Below the pieces are notes generated by a model. It did not search any database, had not been told where the DNA came from, and saw only the letters and a program-made list of their open reading frames with translations. 30,620 bases of DNA from an uncultured Mollicutes bacterium (GTDB lineage: Bacteria; Bacillota_I; Bacilli_A; RFN20; CAG-288). The stretch covers positions 1 to 30,620 of the forward strand of contig URQF01000005.1 in NCBI GenBank assembly GCA_900549915.1, written 5' to 3'. A program made the translations under genes and the position numbers. This document shows positions 14,852 to 23,513 of the stretch, piece after piece (positions within the stretch are counted from its first letter, which is position 1; every line of letters begins with the position of its first letter).

Positions 14852-15901
14852 CTACTTATTGTTCTTCCTGAACTCGTACCTTTCGAAAAGGCCATTGATA
14901 TAGGCGCATCCTAAGGAACGATCATAGAGACCGTAGCCAGGCTTTCCGTTCTCGCCGAAGATGTTCCGGCCATGATCGGGACGGACATAGCCATCAAACC
15001 CATTATCGCAAGCAGCTTTGACAATAGCAGCCCTATTTAAAGAGCCATCTTTGGTGCAATGTCCGACTTCACAGAAGGAATCATGATCATCCGTCCACTT
15101 GACATTGCGTAAGTGCAAGAAATGAACACGACCCTGCTTCGAATACTTTCCGACCCTGTGAACAATATCGTTGCTTCTCTTAGCACCAAAAGAACCAGTG
15201 CAAAGAGTAAGTCCGTTACGAGTGGATGGAACAGCAGCGAATAATCGGTCCAGATCCTCTTCGCCGGTAATGATACGTGGAAGATGGAAAACATCCCACG
15301 GTGGATCATCCGGGTGAATGGCCCTGTTCACATCGCATTCTTCACAGACAGGAATAATCCGCTTCAGGAAATAGACAAGGTTGTCAAACAGCTGCTCATG
15401 AGAAACAGACTGATACTGAGAAAGAAGGGACTGTAATTCTTCCGGAGTATAGGATTCATCCCAACCTGGAAGATGCAGATGCTTTGGATCAACCTTGACA
15501 AAATCCTCATAGGAATAACTCAGAGAGTTACTGCCATCGACGTTCTGATGATGCCTATCGGTTCTCAGCCAATCAAAGACAGGCCTGAAATTATAGCAAA
15601 CACATTTGACACCGACTTTCGCACAGCGGCGGATATTCTCAATATAGTTATCGATATAGTGGTCCCGTGTCGGCTTTCCCATTTTGATGTCTTCATGAAC
15701 AGGAATAGACTCAATGACTTCCCTAGCTAAGCCATGTTCATTCGCATCTTTTTTGAGTTTTTCTAAGGACTCCATCGGCCAGACTTCACCGACTTTGACA
15801 TCGTAGACTGCAGTAACAACACCCGACCTATTCGGAATTTCACGGATATAGGTCAACGGAATCGAATCACTCGGTCCGTACCAGCGGAAGGTAAGTTTCA
15901 T
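14852..15901 (-). CDS. uxuA: Mannonate dehydratase UxuA
   Basis: Converts D-mannonate to 2-keto-3-deoxygluconate in glucuronate breakdown. The protein has 349 residues, the usual length, and matches the family from end to end: MKLTFRWYG, VIESIPVHEDIK, CYNFMPVFDWLRTD, MAIHPDDPPWDVFHLPRIIT, GLTLCTGSFGA, VHFLHLRNVK and YVRPDHGR. It is the clearest code test in the window. AGG at residues 25, 60, 106, 193, 249 and 290 lies on columns that are Met or aliphatic in homologues, whereas Arg of the same motifs is CGT, CGC, CGG or AGA (LPRIIT is CGT, PTRD is CGG, LRTD is AGA). By hand I count 9 AGG against 2 internal ATG. It is the last gene of the operon, 15 nt after the oxidoreductase. Confidence 0.96.
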   Translation of the reverse strand: MKLTFRWYGPSDSIPLTYIREIPNRSGVVTAVYDVKVGEVWPMESLEKLKKDANEHGLAREVIESIPVHEDIKMGKPTRDHYIDNYIENIRRCAKVGVKCVCYNFRPVFDWLRTDRHHQNVDGSNSLSYSYEDFVKVDPKHLHLPGWDESYTPEELQSLLSQYQSVSHEQLFDNLVYFLKRIIPVCEECDVNRAIHPDDPPWDVFHLPRIITGEEDLDRLFAAVPSTRNGLTLCTGSFGAKRSNDIVHRVGKYSKQGRVHFLHLRNVKWTDDHDSFCEVGHCTKDGSLNRAAIVKAACDNGFDGYVRPDHGRNIFGENGKPGYGLYDRSLGCAYINGLFERYEFRKNNK

Positions 15902-15916
15902 CTTTGCCTCCTTATT

Positions 15917-17860
15917 TTAGTTAATGGAGTTAGCGGCATCGTAAGCAGACTTGATAGCATGATCAATGTTAGATGGACGCTCACCGCCACAATCACCGAC
16001 ATAAACAATGTTAGCATTCACGCCTTCTAAGTCAATCTTGTTCTTCTGAGAAGCTAAGGCGTTGACAATGGTATCGCATGGAATCTCAATCGTTTCAACT
16101 GCTTGACCATTGTCATCGAGTTTATCGCAGGTTAAGCCATGGATATCCATCTTGACAATCTTAGTCTTAACAAGCTGCTTAACGTTGTGATCTGCAAAAT
16201 CCTTCTGCCTTGTAGGAAGAATGGTATTGCTCTCTTCTTTTGCAATCTTGTCCATCCTTTCCACAATAGTGACATCGTATCCTTTATCAGCAAGATACTC
16301 AGCGGTTTCTGCACCGACAAGTCCGCCACCGCAGACAGCGACCGATCCATAGACAATTTCTTTATTGTCTAAGACATCCCAGGCAGAGACAACATTCTCA
16401 CCATCGATTCCCGGAATATGCGGAACAAGGTTATGAGCACCGATAGCAACAATGATATCGGAATAGTTCTTTGCCCTTTCCTTCGTGAATTCGACACCAA
16501 GATGAATCTTGACATCCAGAGTCGGAAGAACACGATCATAGAAATTGAGAATACGACGCCTTTCCTCTTTGCGAGGAGGAACAGCAGCGATATTGATCTG
16601 TCCGCCAAGACGATAGCTCTTCTCGTATAAGTCGACCTTATGTCCTTTCAGAGCAAGGACACGGGCAGCTTCTAAGCCGGCAATACCGCCACCGACAACA
16701 GCGACAGTGCGAGGATTAACTGCTTTGGTAATAGAACGAGTTGCTTCGTATCCGCTCTCAGCATTTAAGACGCAGGAGAGGAACTGGGCTTTCTGAATCC
16801 TATCAGTGCAGCCCTTGTTGCAGTTGATACACTGACGGATAAGATAATCCTTACCATCAGCAATCTTATTTGCAATGTCCGGATCGGTAAGATGATTACG
16901 GCCAAAGGCAACAATATCGCAGACATTCTGCTCGATTAAGCTTTCTGCAGCTTTCACTGTGCAGATACGGCCGACAATGGAAACTGGAATAGAAACAGCA
17001 GCCTTGATTGCCTTTGCCTCTTCGACCCTGAATCCGTAAGCACGGGTTCCCCTAGCCGGAATCGTATCATTCCTATTTCCAGTGTGGTTAGCCTGAGCAA
17101 CATGAATCCTGTCGACTCCGTTTTCCTCTAACAGCTTAGCAAGCTTGACAGCTTCTTCAAGGACAAGACCGCCTTTACCCTGATAGGTGCCGTCTTTTCT
17201 CTTGGTAACAATCGGAAGCTTATAGTCGATGGTGATATCCGGAGCACCTTCCTTGATGGCTTTGACGAATTCAAGAGCAAAACGAGTACGGTTTTCAAAG
17301 CTTCCACCATATTCATCGGTACGATGATTCAGAATCGTGGAGCAAAGGCTTCCGACAACACGGTCACCATGGACTTCAATGACATCAACACCAGCCTCAT
17401 AGGCGCGATGTGCGCAGGCCTTGATATGCTCTAAGATGGAAGCAAGCTTCTCCGGAGTAACTTCATCCGTAAAATGAAGCCTATCATGATGAAGCTTTGC
17501 AAAAGCTTCGTTGCGTTTACCCTGTTTAATGAAGTTGATAATGGCTTCGGTATCATATTCCGGATGGAAGAGCTGAAGACCAAGTTTAGCACCATAGGCA
17601 TGAACCGAGTCCGCTAAAGCCTTGAAAGATCCAATCTGTTCATCACAGAAAAGCTTCGGAGTCGGAGAAACAGTATTGACCGGAACAACATCACCGATAA
17701 CAATGTAGCCGACACCGCCTTTGGCTAAACGGGTATAGAAAGCACGGGAATGCTCTCCGATAGAGCCATCGCGTTCTTCATAACCAGTAGTGAGCGGCGG
17801 GAACATGATACGATTCTTAAGCGTAATCTTACCGACTTTGATTGGTTCTGTAATTTTCAT
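15917..17860 (-). CDS. FAD/FMN and 4Fe-4S oxidoreductase, 2,4-dienoyl-CoA reductase type
   Basis: 647 residues, old-yellow-enzyme family of the FadH/BaiCD/2-enoate reductase layout. An N-terminal TIM barrel binding FMN (about 1-335) contains HGDRVVGS and NHRTDEYGGSFENRTRFA. A cluster motif C-x2-C-x3-C-x11-C at residues 344, 347, 351 and 363 follows. Two Rossmann folds come after it, VVGGGIAGLEAA near 388 (FAD) and VCGGGLVGAETA near 507 (NAD(P)H). AGG at residue 434 gives PPRKEEMRR, matching the family, with CGC and CGT for the Arg residues around it; AGG-ATG gives VEMMDKIA. The substrate is not known. Its place between UxuA and the SDR suggests reduction of an unsaturated or aryl-linked aglycone, or a redox step on a uronate; this is inference. 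Confidence 0.9.
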   Translation of the reverse strand: MKITEPIKVGKITLKNRIMFPPLTTGYEERDGSIGEHSRAFYTRLAKGGVGYIVIGDVVPVNTVSPTPKLFCDEQIGSFKALADSVHAYGAKLGLQLFHPEYDTEAIINFIKQGKRNEAFAKLHHDRLHFTDEVTPEKLASILEHIKACAHRAYEAGVDVIEVHGDRVVGSLCSTILNHRTDEYGGSFENRTRFALEFVKAIKEGAPDITIDYKLPIVTKRKDGTYQGKGGLVLEEAVKLAKLLEENGVDRIHVAQANHTGNRNDTIPARGTRAYGFRVEEAKAIKAAVSIPVSIVGRICTVKAAESLIEQNVCDIVAFGRNHLTDPDIANKIADGKDYLIRQCINCNKGCTDRIQKAQFLSCVLNAESGYEATRSITKAVNPRTVAVVGGGIAGLEAARVLALKGHKVDLYEKSYRLGGQINIAAVPPRKEERRRILNFYDRVLPTLDVKIHLGVEFTKERAKNYSDIIVAIGAHNLVPHIPGIDGENVVSAWDVLDNKEIVYGSVAVCGGGLVGAETAEYLADKGYDVTIVERMDKIAKEESNTILPTRQKDFADHNVKQLVKTKIVKMDIHGLTCDKLDDNGQAVETIEIPCDTIVNALASQKNKIDLEGVNANIVYVGDCGGERPSNIDHAIKSAYDAANSIN

Positions 17861-17882
17861 ATTTTTTACCTCTTCTGCTATC

Positions 17883-18710
17883 TTATTTCAGACAGTCAAA
17901 GAACTTTTTATAGAGCTGTTCCTGATACTCTAACGTAAACGTATGAGAGAGAAGATGTGGAAGCCCTTCTTTGTAGAATTCCTCCCAGGATTCCTTCTCC
18001 TTTCCCGGAAGAATCGGGAAGAAGTGAACACCATTTGCTTTGCTAGCCTCGATATCGCCAAGGGCATCCCCTAGCCTTACAGTGTTATCCTTCTCATAAC
18101 CACATTCCAAGGCTTTCTGAATAATCCTATCTTTCTTGCCGACACTCTGACAGGCAACAAACCGGAAGAGAGAATAGATACCAGCTCCCTTCCATTCTTC
18201 CGTAACGGCTCCTTCATTGGCGGAGCTTACTCCTACCAAATCGACTTCATCTTTAATCTGTGAGATGATCTCCTTCACTGGAGCAAAGGGCTGACCTAAA
18301 GGAAGAAGAGAGATGCGACGATTGACTTCATCGGACCATTGAAGAGCAAGCTTCCTGCAAAGATTATCTTTTTCATTCGCTTCCCTGTATTCCTTCAAGG
18401 CTCTCGGAGAGAGTTCCTTCGTTGTCTTGACCCAGGAAGCAAAGCTTTCTTTTCCGGAATAGGAATAGCCGAATTTTCCGACGTAGTCGAGAATATCGTT
18501 TAATCCTTGGAAACGATTGATACCGCGTGTGATGGAAAAGAGATTGATTCGATTCCACTCTTTGAGAATCTCGTCCTTATGGTCTTGGATGGAATAGACA
18601 TCCACGAAGCTAGGACCAAAGCAGTTATAGTGCTTAATCGTCCTAGTATCCATGACAGTGCCATCGCTGTCCCTGCAGACAAGAAAATCGGATTTCTTCT
18701 GAAACAGCAT
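17883..18710 (-). CDS. HAD-family hydrolase
   Basis: About 276 residues. The N-terminal HAD motif I is VCMDSDGTVMDTM, with Asp14 and Asp16 as nucleophile and acid/base; AGG at residues 13 and 23 gives the Met seen in related proteins (DTMxIKHxxCFGP). Downstream are INLFSITRGINRFQGL with true Arg codons (CGC, CGT), SSANEG as probable motif II, and the acidic motif LGDALGDIEAS near the end. The start is ATG 18710, only 4 nt after the SDR stop; a longer frame would run into the SDR gene. Probably a sugar-phosphate or related phosphatase; the substrate is unknown, but the location inside the operon ties it to the same catabolic route. Confidence 0.85.
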   Translation of the reverse strand: MLFQKKSDFLVCRDSDGTVMDTRTIKHYNCFGPSFVDVYSIQDHKDEILKEWNRINLFSITRGINRFQGLNDILDYVGKFGYSYSGKESFASWVKTTKELSPRALKEYREANEKDNLCRKLALQWSDEVNRRISLLPLGQPFAPVKEIISQIKDEVDLVGVSSANEGAVTEEWKGAGIYSLFRFVACQSVGKKDRIIQKALECGYEKDNTVRLGDALGDIEASKANGVHFFPILPGKEKESWEEFYKEGLPHLLSHTFTLEYQEQLYKKFFDCLK

Positions 18711-18714
18711 GATT

Positions 18715-19560
18715 TTAGACTCCAGAATAGGAAGAGAATCCGCCGTCAATCGGAAGGACAACACCGGTCACAAAGCCGGCAGCCTCCGGGCTAGAGAGGA
18801 ATAAGACAGCGCCACCTAAGTCCTCGACAACACCGAAGCGTCCCCTAGGAGTAGCAGCTAAGATCTTGCCAGTACGAGCGGTCGGAGTGCCATCCGGATT
18901 CCATAAAAGCTTTTCGTTCTGCTTCGTAGAGAAGAATCCAGGAGCAATCGCATTGACACGGATTCCGACATGGGAGAAGTGAACAGCAAGCCACTTTGTG
19001 AAGTTAGAAACAGCAGCTTTTGCGCCAGAATAAGCAGGAATCTTTGTGAGTGGAGTGAAAGCATTCCTAGAAGAGATGTTCAAAATTGAGCAATCCTTAC
19101 GACCAATCCTATCTTCGGCAAAGATCTGAGTCGGAAGAAGAGTTCCAAGGAAGTTGAGATTGAAGACAAACTCAACTCCGCTCTCATCAAGTTCAAAGAA
19201 GCTCTTGATTCCTTTCTTGGCATCATCAAGCTCTGCAAACTCATTGTCGGTCGTAGCACGCGGATTATTTCCACCAGCTCCATTGACAAGAATATCGCAG
19301 GGACCTAAGTCCTTTAAGATCTGCTCATGGCAGGCAGAGAGAGAGTCCTTCTTCAGAACGTTGGCTTCATAGCCATAGGCAACATAGCCTTCTTCACGGA
19401 GGGCCTTGGCGTTTTTCTCGGCCCTCTCTTTATTGAGGTCGAGAAGAGCAACCTTAGCACCGCTCTCGGCATAAATGCGTGCCAGATAAGAGCAGATGAC
19501 TCCTCCGGCACCAGTGATGACGACAACTTTGTCTTTTAAATTAACCTGAATTGGTAACAT
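18715..19560 (-). CDS. uxuB: SDR oxidoreductase, UxuB-type fructuronate reductase
   Basis: 281 residues, short-chain dehydrogenase. NAD(P)-binding TGAGGVICSYLA is near residue 16, NGAGGNNP near 93, catalytic Ser164, Tyr177 and Lys181 (YSGAK), and the end is IDGGFSSYSGV. It resembles the B. subtilis type of D-mannonate oxidoreductase, which interconverts fructuronate and mannonate and so feeds UxuA; the classic enterobacterial UxuB is a different, longer family. The ATG at 19560 with AAAGGAG upstream is preferred to an in-frame upstream start that would overlap the GH3 gene. AGG gives Met in EDMIGRK, ISSMNAFTPLTK and ATPMGRFG, while Arg in the same motifs is CGT or CGC. The symbol is assigned by type and context. 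Confidence 0.88.
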   Translation of the reverse strand: MLPIQVNLKDKVVVITGAGGVICSYLARIYAESGAKVALLDLNKERAEKNAKALREEGYVAYGYEANVLKKDSLSACHEQILKDLGPCDILVNGAGGNNPRATTDNEFAELDDAKKGIKSFFELDESGVEFVFNLNFLGTLLPTQIFAEDRIGRKDCSILNISSRNAFTPLTKIPAYSGAKAAVSNFTKWLAVHFSHVGIRVNAIAPGFFSTKQNEKLLWNPDGTPTARTGKILAATPRGRFGVVEDLGGAVLFLSSPEAAGFVTGVVLPIDGGFSSYSGV

Positions 19561-19577
19561 CTTAATTTTCTCCTTTA

Positions 19578-21320
19578 TTATTTCCGGCACAACGGATCTA
19601 AGCAGAAGCAATCCACAGGCGATACACCTAAGAACTTCTCTTCTCCGGTGAGCTTCTTAATCAGATGAGAAATCGTTGATGGATTCTTATCGTAACAGTT
19701 GATATAGGTTTTAACCTGCGGGGCATCAAAGAGGTGGAACGGATTTTTCAAAGATATCCTAATGGTAGGAAGCTCATTGACGTACCAAGGAACATCGGGA
19801 GTTCCTTTCGACCTCTTATAGGTCCTGCGGTTCACTGTATTATGCGTATCGAAGTCACAGACATGAATCACAAGATCATAATTGTCTGTAAGTTCTTTAA
19901 TTGGGGTCTTATTGTTGTAGACATTGGAGATAATGCTCAGTGCTTCCCTAGGCGGGAGTTTCTTTGCTTTATCCCTAAGGGATTCAAAGATAGTAACCTG
20001 GAAGCCTTTTTCCTCTAACCTATGAGCAATTGTCTCATAGATAGAAGGACCTCTTTTCGGCATCCTGTTATCAAAGGGACTATCTTCATGCTGAGGGACA
20101 AGAAGGATTCGTTTTCCTTTTTCGGGAGATAACGGAAGAACTCCTTTTTCCTCTTTGACAAGGACGATTCCTTTATCGGATACCTCATCTTGGACTTTCC
20201 TATGCTCCTTCGTTCCCATCAAGGAGTAGATTGGAGTCTCTTGCGGTTTCCTTAAGGAAGGATCAAGCCTAGCTTTGGTCGCCAGGATTCGAGTAACAGC
20301 CTCTTCCACACGTTCCTTAGAGAGAAGACCTTTCTTCAGTCCGTTTTTCCTGTATTCGATATCTTCCTCATAGTCATTGTAGAAAAGAATCCTATCGATA
20401 CCGGCTTCTACCCTCTTAGGAAGGAATTCGCTCCGTTTCCTAGAAGCAGTGAGTCCGACCCTATGAGTAGCATCAGAGACAATCAATCCATTGAACCCTA
20501 ATTTTCCTCTTAGGAGGGAGGTAAGGATTTCCTTAGAAACAGAAGCAGGAAGAACATCCATATTTTCATCCTTCGCGAACTTCTTCTGATAGGATGGCAG
20601 GGCAATATGTCCGACCCTGATCCTAGGAAGAGAAGCATCAATCAAAGCAGAATAGACTTTTCCGTAGCTCTTATCCCACTCTTCGCATGACAAAGTGTTG
20701 CTAGTCAAAGAAAGATGCTGATCCCGTTCATCGACACCATCTCCTGGGAAATGCTTCGCACAGGCAAGAAGTCCTTCCTCCTGAACGCCTTTGAGGAATT
20801 CAAGAGAGAACTCCTTCACCCTATCTGGATCATTTCCGAAGGTACGATAAGGAATAATCGGATTATGGAACTGATAGTCGATATCGACAATCGGTGCAAA
20901 GAGAGTATTGATACCAACCGCCTTTGCTTCTTCCGCGGAAACCTTTCCTAACTCATAAGCATAGTGAGGATCTTTTGTGGACGCGACCTTCGTCTCACAT
21001 CCGACTTCTGTTCCTCCTCGATAAGCACCATTACCACCGGATTCGGTGTTCGCAGCGATCAGAAGAGGAATCTTCGTCTCTCTCTGCAGAATGAAATTAT
21101 GCTTGGCAATATTCTCTGCAGAAGAAGGATTGAAGCGGGCTCCGCCAAACTTCCATTTGGTGACAACATCCTTCAGATAAGCTTCATCCTGCTTGGCAGT
21201 AAGATGAATGAAAAGCTGTTGGATTTTCTCCTCTTGAGTCCTTCGCTCTTTGGTCTTATTCACCCATTCAATCTGGCTATCGCTCAGATAAAAAGGCTTT
21301 TCTTTCAGATTGACAGACAT
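19578..21320 (-). CDS. Glycoside hydrolase family 3, NagZ-like
   Basis: 580 residues, no signal peptide, so cytoplasmic. The N-terminal TIM barrel shows the GH3 hallmarks: MTQEEKIQQLF (residue 27 on), KHFPGDGVDERDQH (189-202, with the Asp-His pair used by NagZ-type enzymes), LPMIMVGHIALPSY, LLRGKLGFNGLIVSD with probable nucleophile Asp283, and the typical end of the barrel AVTRILATKA. A second Rossmann-like domain follows. It probably cleaves a beta-linked sugar (N-acetylhexosamine, or a uronide in this context) from an imported oligosaccharide. Met encoded by AGG is dominant (about 19 AGG to 3 internal ATG); the motifs ASMKRSEF and HMVGLTAS show AGG as Met beside CGG as Arg. Confidence 0.92.
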   Translation of the reverse strand: MSVNLKEKPFYLSDSQIEWVNKTKERRTQEEKIQQLFIHLTAKQDEAYLKDVVTKWKFGGARFNPSSAENIAKHNFILQRETKIPLLIAANTESGGNGAYRGGTEVGCETKVASTKDPHYAYELGKVSAEEAKAVGINTLFAPIVDIDYQFHNPIIPYRTFGNDPDRVKEFSLEFLKGVQEEGLLACAKHFPGDGVDERDQHLSLTSNTLSCEEWDKSYGKVYSALIDASLPRIRVGHIALPSYQKKFAKDENMDVLPASVSKEILTSLLRGKLGFNGLIVSDATHRVGLTASRKRSEFLPKRVEAGIDRILFYNDYEEDIEYRKNGLKKGLLSKERVEEAVTRILATKARLDPSLRKPQETPIYSLMGTKEHRKVQDEVSDKGIVLVKEEKGVLPLSPEKGKRILLVPQHEDSPFDNRMPKRGPSIYETIAHRLEEKGFQVTIFESLRDKAKKLPPREALSIISNVYNNKTPIKELTDNYDLVIHVCDFDTHNTVNRRTYKRSKGTPDVPWYVNELPTIRISLKNPFHLFDAPQVKTYINCYDKNPSTISHLIKKLTGEEKFLGVSPVDCFCLDPLCRK

Positions 21321-21340
21321 TAAGACCTCCTTGAAGAATC

Positions 21341-21366
21341 CGGAAGGTGCTTTAAGGCACCTTCCG
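21341..21366 (-). other. Intercistronic hairpin between lipoprotein and GH3 genes
   Basis: cggaaggtgc (21341-21350) pairs perfectly with gcaccttccg (21357-21366) around a six-base loop. It lies in the 67-nt gap between the lipoprotein stop and the GH3 ribosome binding site. No T-run follows on the minus strand, so it is more likely an mRNA-stability or processing element than a full terminator. It would allow more binding-protein and lipoprotein mRNA than enzyme mRNA. Confidence 0.6.
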
Positions 21367-21387
21367 AATCAAAATATTCAAATCAGA

Positions 21388-23499
21388 TTAGGCAGCAACA
21401 GAGGCTTTGGTGACGATAGTATAGGTAACTTCTCCGGCAGTGGAACCATTGAAGCAATAATAACCACCCTGGAGATTACCAGCGACTTCGCCATTCTTAA
21501 CAGAAACAATTTCGTAGCCATCCTTCAGTTCGACTTTGACACAAAGGAAACGGCCTTCCTTGGCTTCTGCCTTCTTAGCGGCAGTATAATCCATCCTACC
21601 AGCAAAGTTAAAGTTATCCACAGTATAGACGGATGCAGACTTGACACCATCATCTTTTACGATTGTGAAGTTCACATACTGGATTGCCGGTTCAGCAGCA
21701 CGGGTGACAATATCGATAACATGGGATCCAGCTGCAAAGTTGCTGAAATAGTAATAACCATTCCTGAAACCAGCAACTGTTTTTTCGGATTTCACAAGAT
21801 CAAGCTGATAGCCATCATTCAGTTCAACTTTGACACAGAAGAGACGACCAGCCTTGGCTTCTGCTTTTCCAGCAGCAGTGACATCGGTAATGGTTGCCGG
21901 ATTATGGTTGTCCCTAGTAGAGACAGTGGCAGATTTGACACCAGCATCCTTATTGAGAGTGAACACAACATCTTTGGAAGCAGGAGTCTCAGAAACGGCC
22001 TTAGCCGTGACTTTGCAGGCATAGGTTCCCTCTGTCTTGATGGCATAGCACCACTGACCGAAGTTAGAAGCAGCATTTCCGTTGACAGTGAAAGCATCTA
22101 ATTCATATCCTTCATCGAATTCAGCGGTTAAGACAAGGTAGTTCGCCTTGCCAATCGGAGCACGATTCTGAGCATCTAAATCCCTCAAAGCTGTAGTATT
22201 CGGATAGGTCCTGTATTTGACAGTGAAGGACTTAACGTGTTCGCCTTTTTCAGTTGTGACAGTAGCATACTTGACATCCGGTTTCCTATCGGAACCATTG
22301 ATGTTAGCAGCGAGCTTCTTGGCACCTTCGCTGACTTCGAAATAGTAGAATCCATCATCAGAAACTTCAGCAGAAGTAGTTCCTAAGGCGACGTTGACGA
22401 TGTGGTTATTTCCGTAAGGAGTAACCTTGACAGCTAATAAATCACCGACTTTGACTTCATCTCCGCTCTTGATAGCCGTTTTAGAGGTTTTATTATCAGC
22501 AGGGCAGGAATAGACTTCAAACGTGCATTTTGGATTCTCATCCCAAGTGATAACCGATTTGGTAAGATGATGCTCAATGGTTCCAGCCTTTTCAAAGGTT
22601 GCACCATAGTTTGCAGAGAAGTTACGGTTTCCGGTAATGACAACCGTCGGGGCCGGAGTCCTGATAGCAAAATCAAGGGAAGCTTTGTTATAGGTCTCTG
22701 CATAGGAAGTGACTAAGCCCGTGCTATTTGTCTTAACAACAGCTTCAGCAGCATATTTATCGGTATGGTTGGAGAAATCAGAGATTCCGTTATCGGTCTT
22801 ATAACCGACATACCCAACCTTGGTCTTGATATTCAGTCCGCCGTCTTTCCTCTTTCCAAAGTAATAAGGATCATTGCAGTCCTCAGCAGAAACTGCCGTG
22901 GAAGAAAGTCCGAACTCACGCCACTGATAATTATTATCGCCTTCGTATTTGAAGGTATCCATGGTGATATAGCCGGCTAAGTTATAGGAAATAGAGTAGA
23001 CAAGATCCGAGATCTTGCTGATGGCTGTTTCTTCGCTTGCTAATGCAACCGGGTTTTCCCTAGTCGTGGTGACATACTTATAAGTATCTCCATCCTTGTA
23101 GACTAAGGCTTCTGTCTTAGAAGCTTCCTGGCTAAGACGCTTGTCTTTGGAAGTCTTGGAGATTTTGAGGTAGACATTTCCGCTGGTAAGATCGATATCA
23201 CCGGTAGTAGTGTCTTCGACCTCATGCTTGAAGTTGTCAAGCTTGCCGGTTCCACCATGAGAATCGACATCGACCTTGTAATTGGCAGTGTAGCTGAAAG
23301 AGAACTTGCCAGTTAAAGACGGGTTGTAGGCTGAGATAATTTTATCTGCAGCCTCCTTCTGGATCTCGACTTCTTCAGGTTCTACTGTCGGCTTGGCAGG
23401 TTCGGTCGGCTTTGCACTTGGCTCCGAGGTTTTTCCGCAACCAGCTAATGCAGCAAGAGAGAGCAGGGAAGCAACTAATGTTAACTTCTTGGATTTCAT
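21388..23499 (-). CDS. Repeat-containing surface lipoprotein of the sugar operon
   Basis: 703 residues. A lipoprotein signal ends LAGC (Cys21), followed by a Pro/Glu-rich linker. The middle part is not recognised. The C-terminal 400 residues are about four beta-rich repeats of 85-100 residues; the last two are nearly parallel (VFTLNKDAGVKSATVSTMDN with NFTIVKDDGVKSASVYTVDN, then VKVELNDGYQL with VKVELKDGYEI). In these repeats AGG aligns with Val or Leu of the sister repeat, as expected for Met and not for Arg. The position between esterase and GH3 genes suggests a surface glycan-binding role; no catalytic motif is seen. The start follows AAAAGGAGAAAAAT. Confidence 0.85.
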   Translation of the reverse strand: MKSKKLTLVASLLSLAALAGCGKTSEPSAKPTEPAKPTVEPEEVEIQKEAADKIISAYNPSLTGKFSFSYTANYKVDVDSHGGTGKLDNFKHEVEDTTTGDIDLTSGNVYLKISKTSKDKRLSQEASKTEALVYKDGDTYKYVTTTRENPVALASEETAISKISDLVYSISYNLAGYITMDTFKYEGDNNYQWREFGLSSTAVSAEDCNDPYYFGKRKDGGLNIKTKVGYVGYKTDNGISDFSNHTDKYAAEAVVKTNSTGLVTSYAETYNKASLDFAIRTPAPTVVITGNRNFSANYGATFEKAGTIEHHLTKSVITWDENPKCTFEVYSCPADNKTSKTAIKSGDEVKVGDLLAVKVTPYGNNHIVNVALGTTSAEVSDDGFYYFEVSEGAKKLAANINGSDRKPDVKYATVTTEKGEHVKSFTVKYRTYPNTTALRDLDAQNRAPIGKANYLVLTAEFDEGYELDAFTVNGNAASNFGQWCYAIKTEGTYACKVTAKAVSETPASKDVVFTLNKDAGVKSATVSTRDNHNPATITDVTAAGKAEAKAGRLFCVKVELNDGYQLDLVKSEKTVAGFRNGYYYFSNFAAGSHVIDIVTRAAEPAIQYVNFTIVKDDGVKSASVYTVDNFNFAGRMDYTAAKKAEAKEGRFLCVKVELKDGYEIVSVKNGEVAGNLQGGYYCFNGSTAGEVTYTIVTKASVAA

Positions 23500-23513
23500 A
23501 TTTTTCTCCTTTT

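Noticed and set aside
18711..18764. Longer start of the HAD hydrolase
   Set aside because: It would run through the end of the SDR gene. The ATG at 18710 directly precedes the HAD motif at the usual distance.
21310..22101. 263-codon plus-strand frame opposite the repeat lipoprotein
   Set aside because: Long, but antisense to a lipoprotein with signal peptide and internal repeats. Its apparent repeats mirror those of the true gene.
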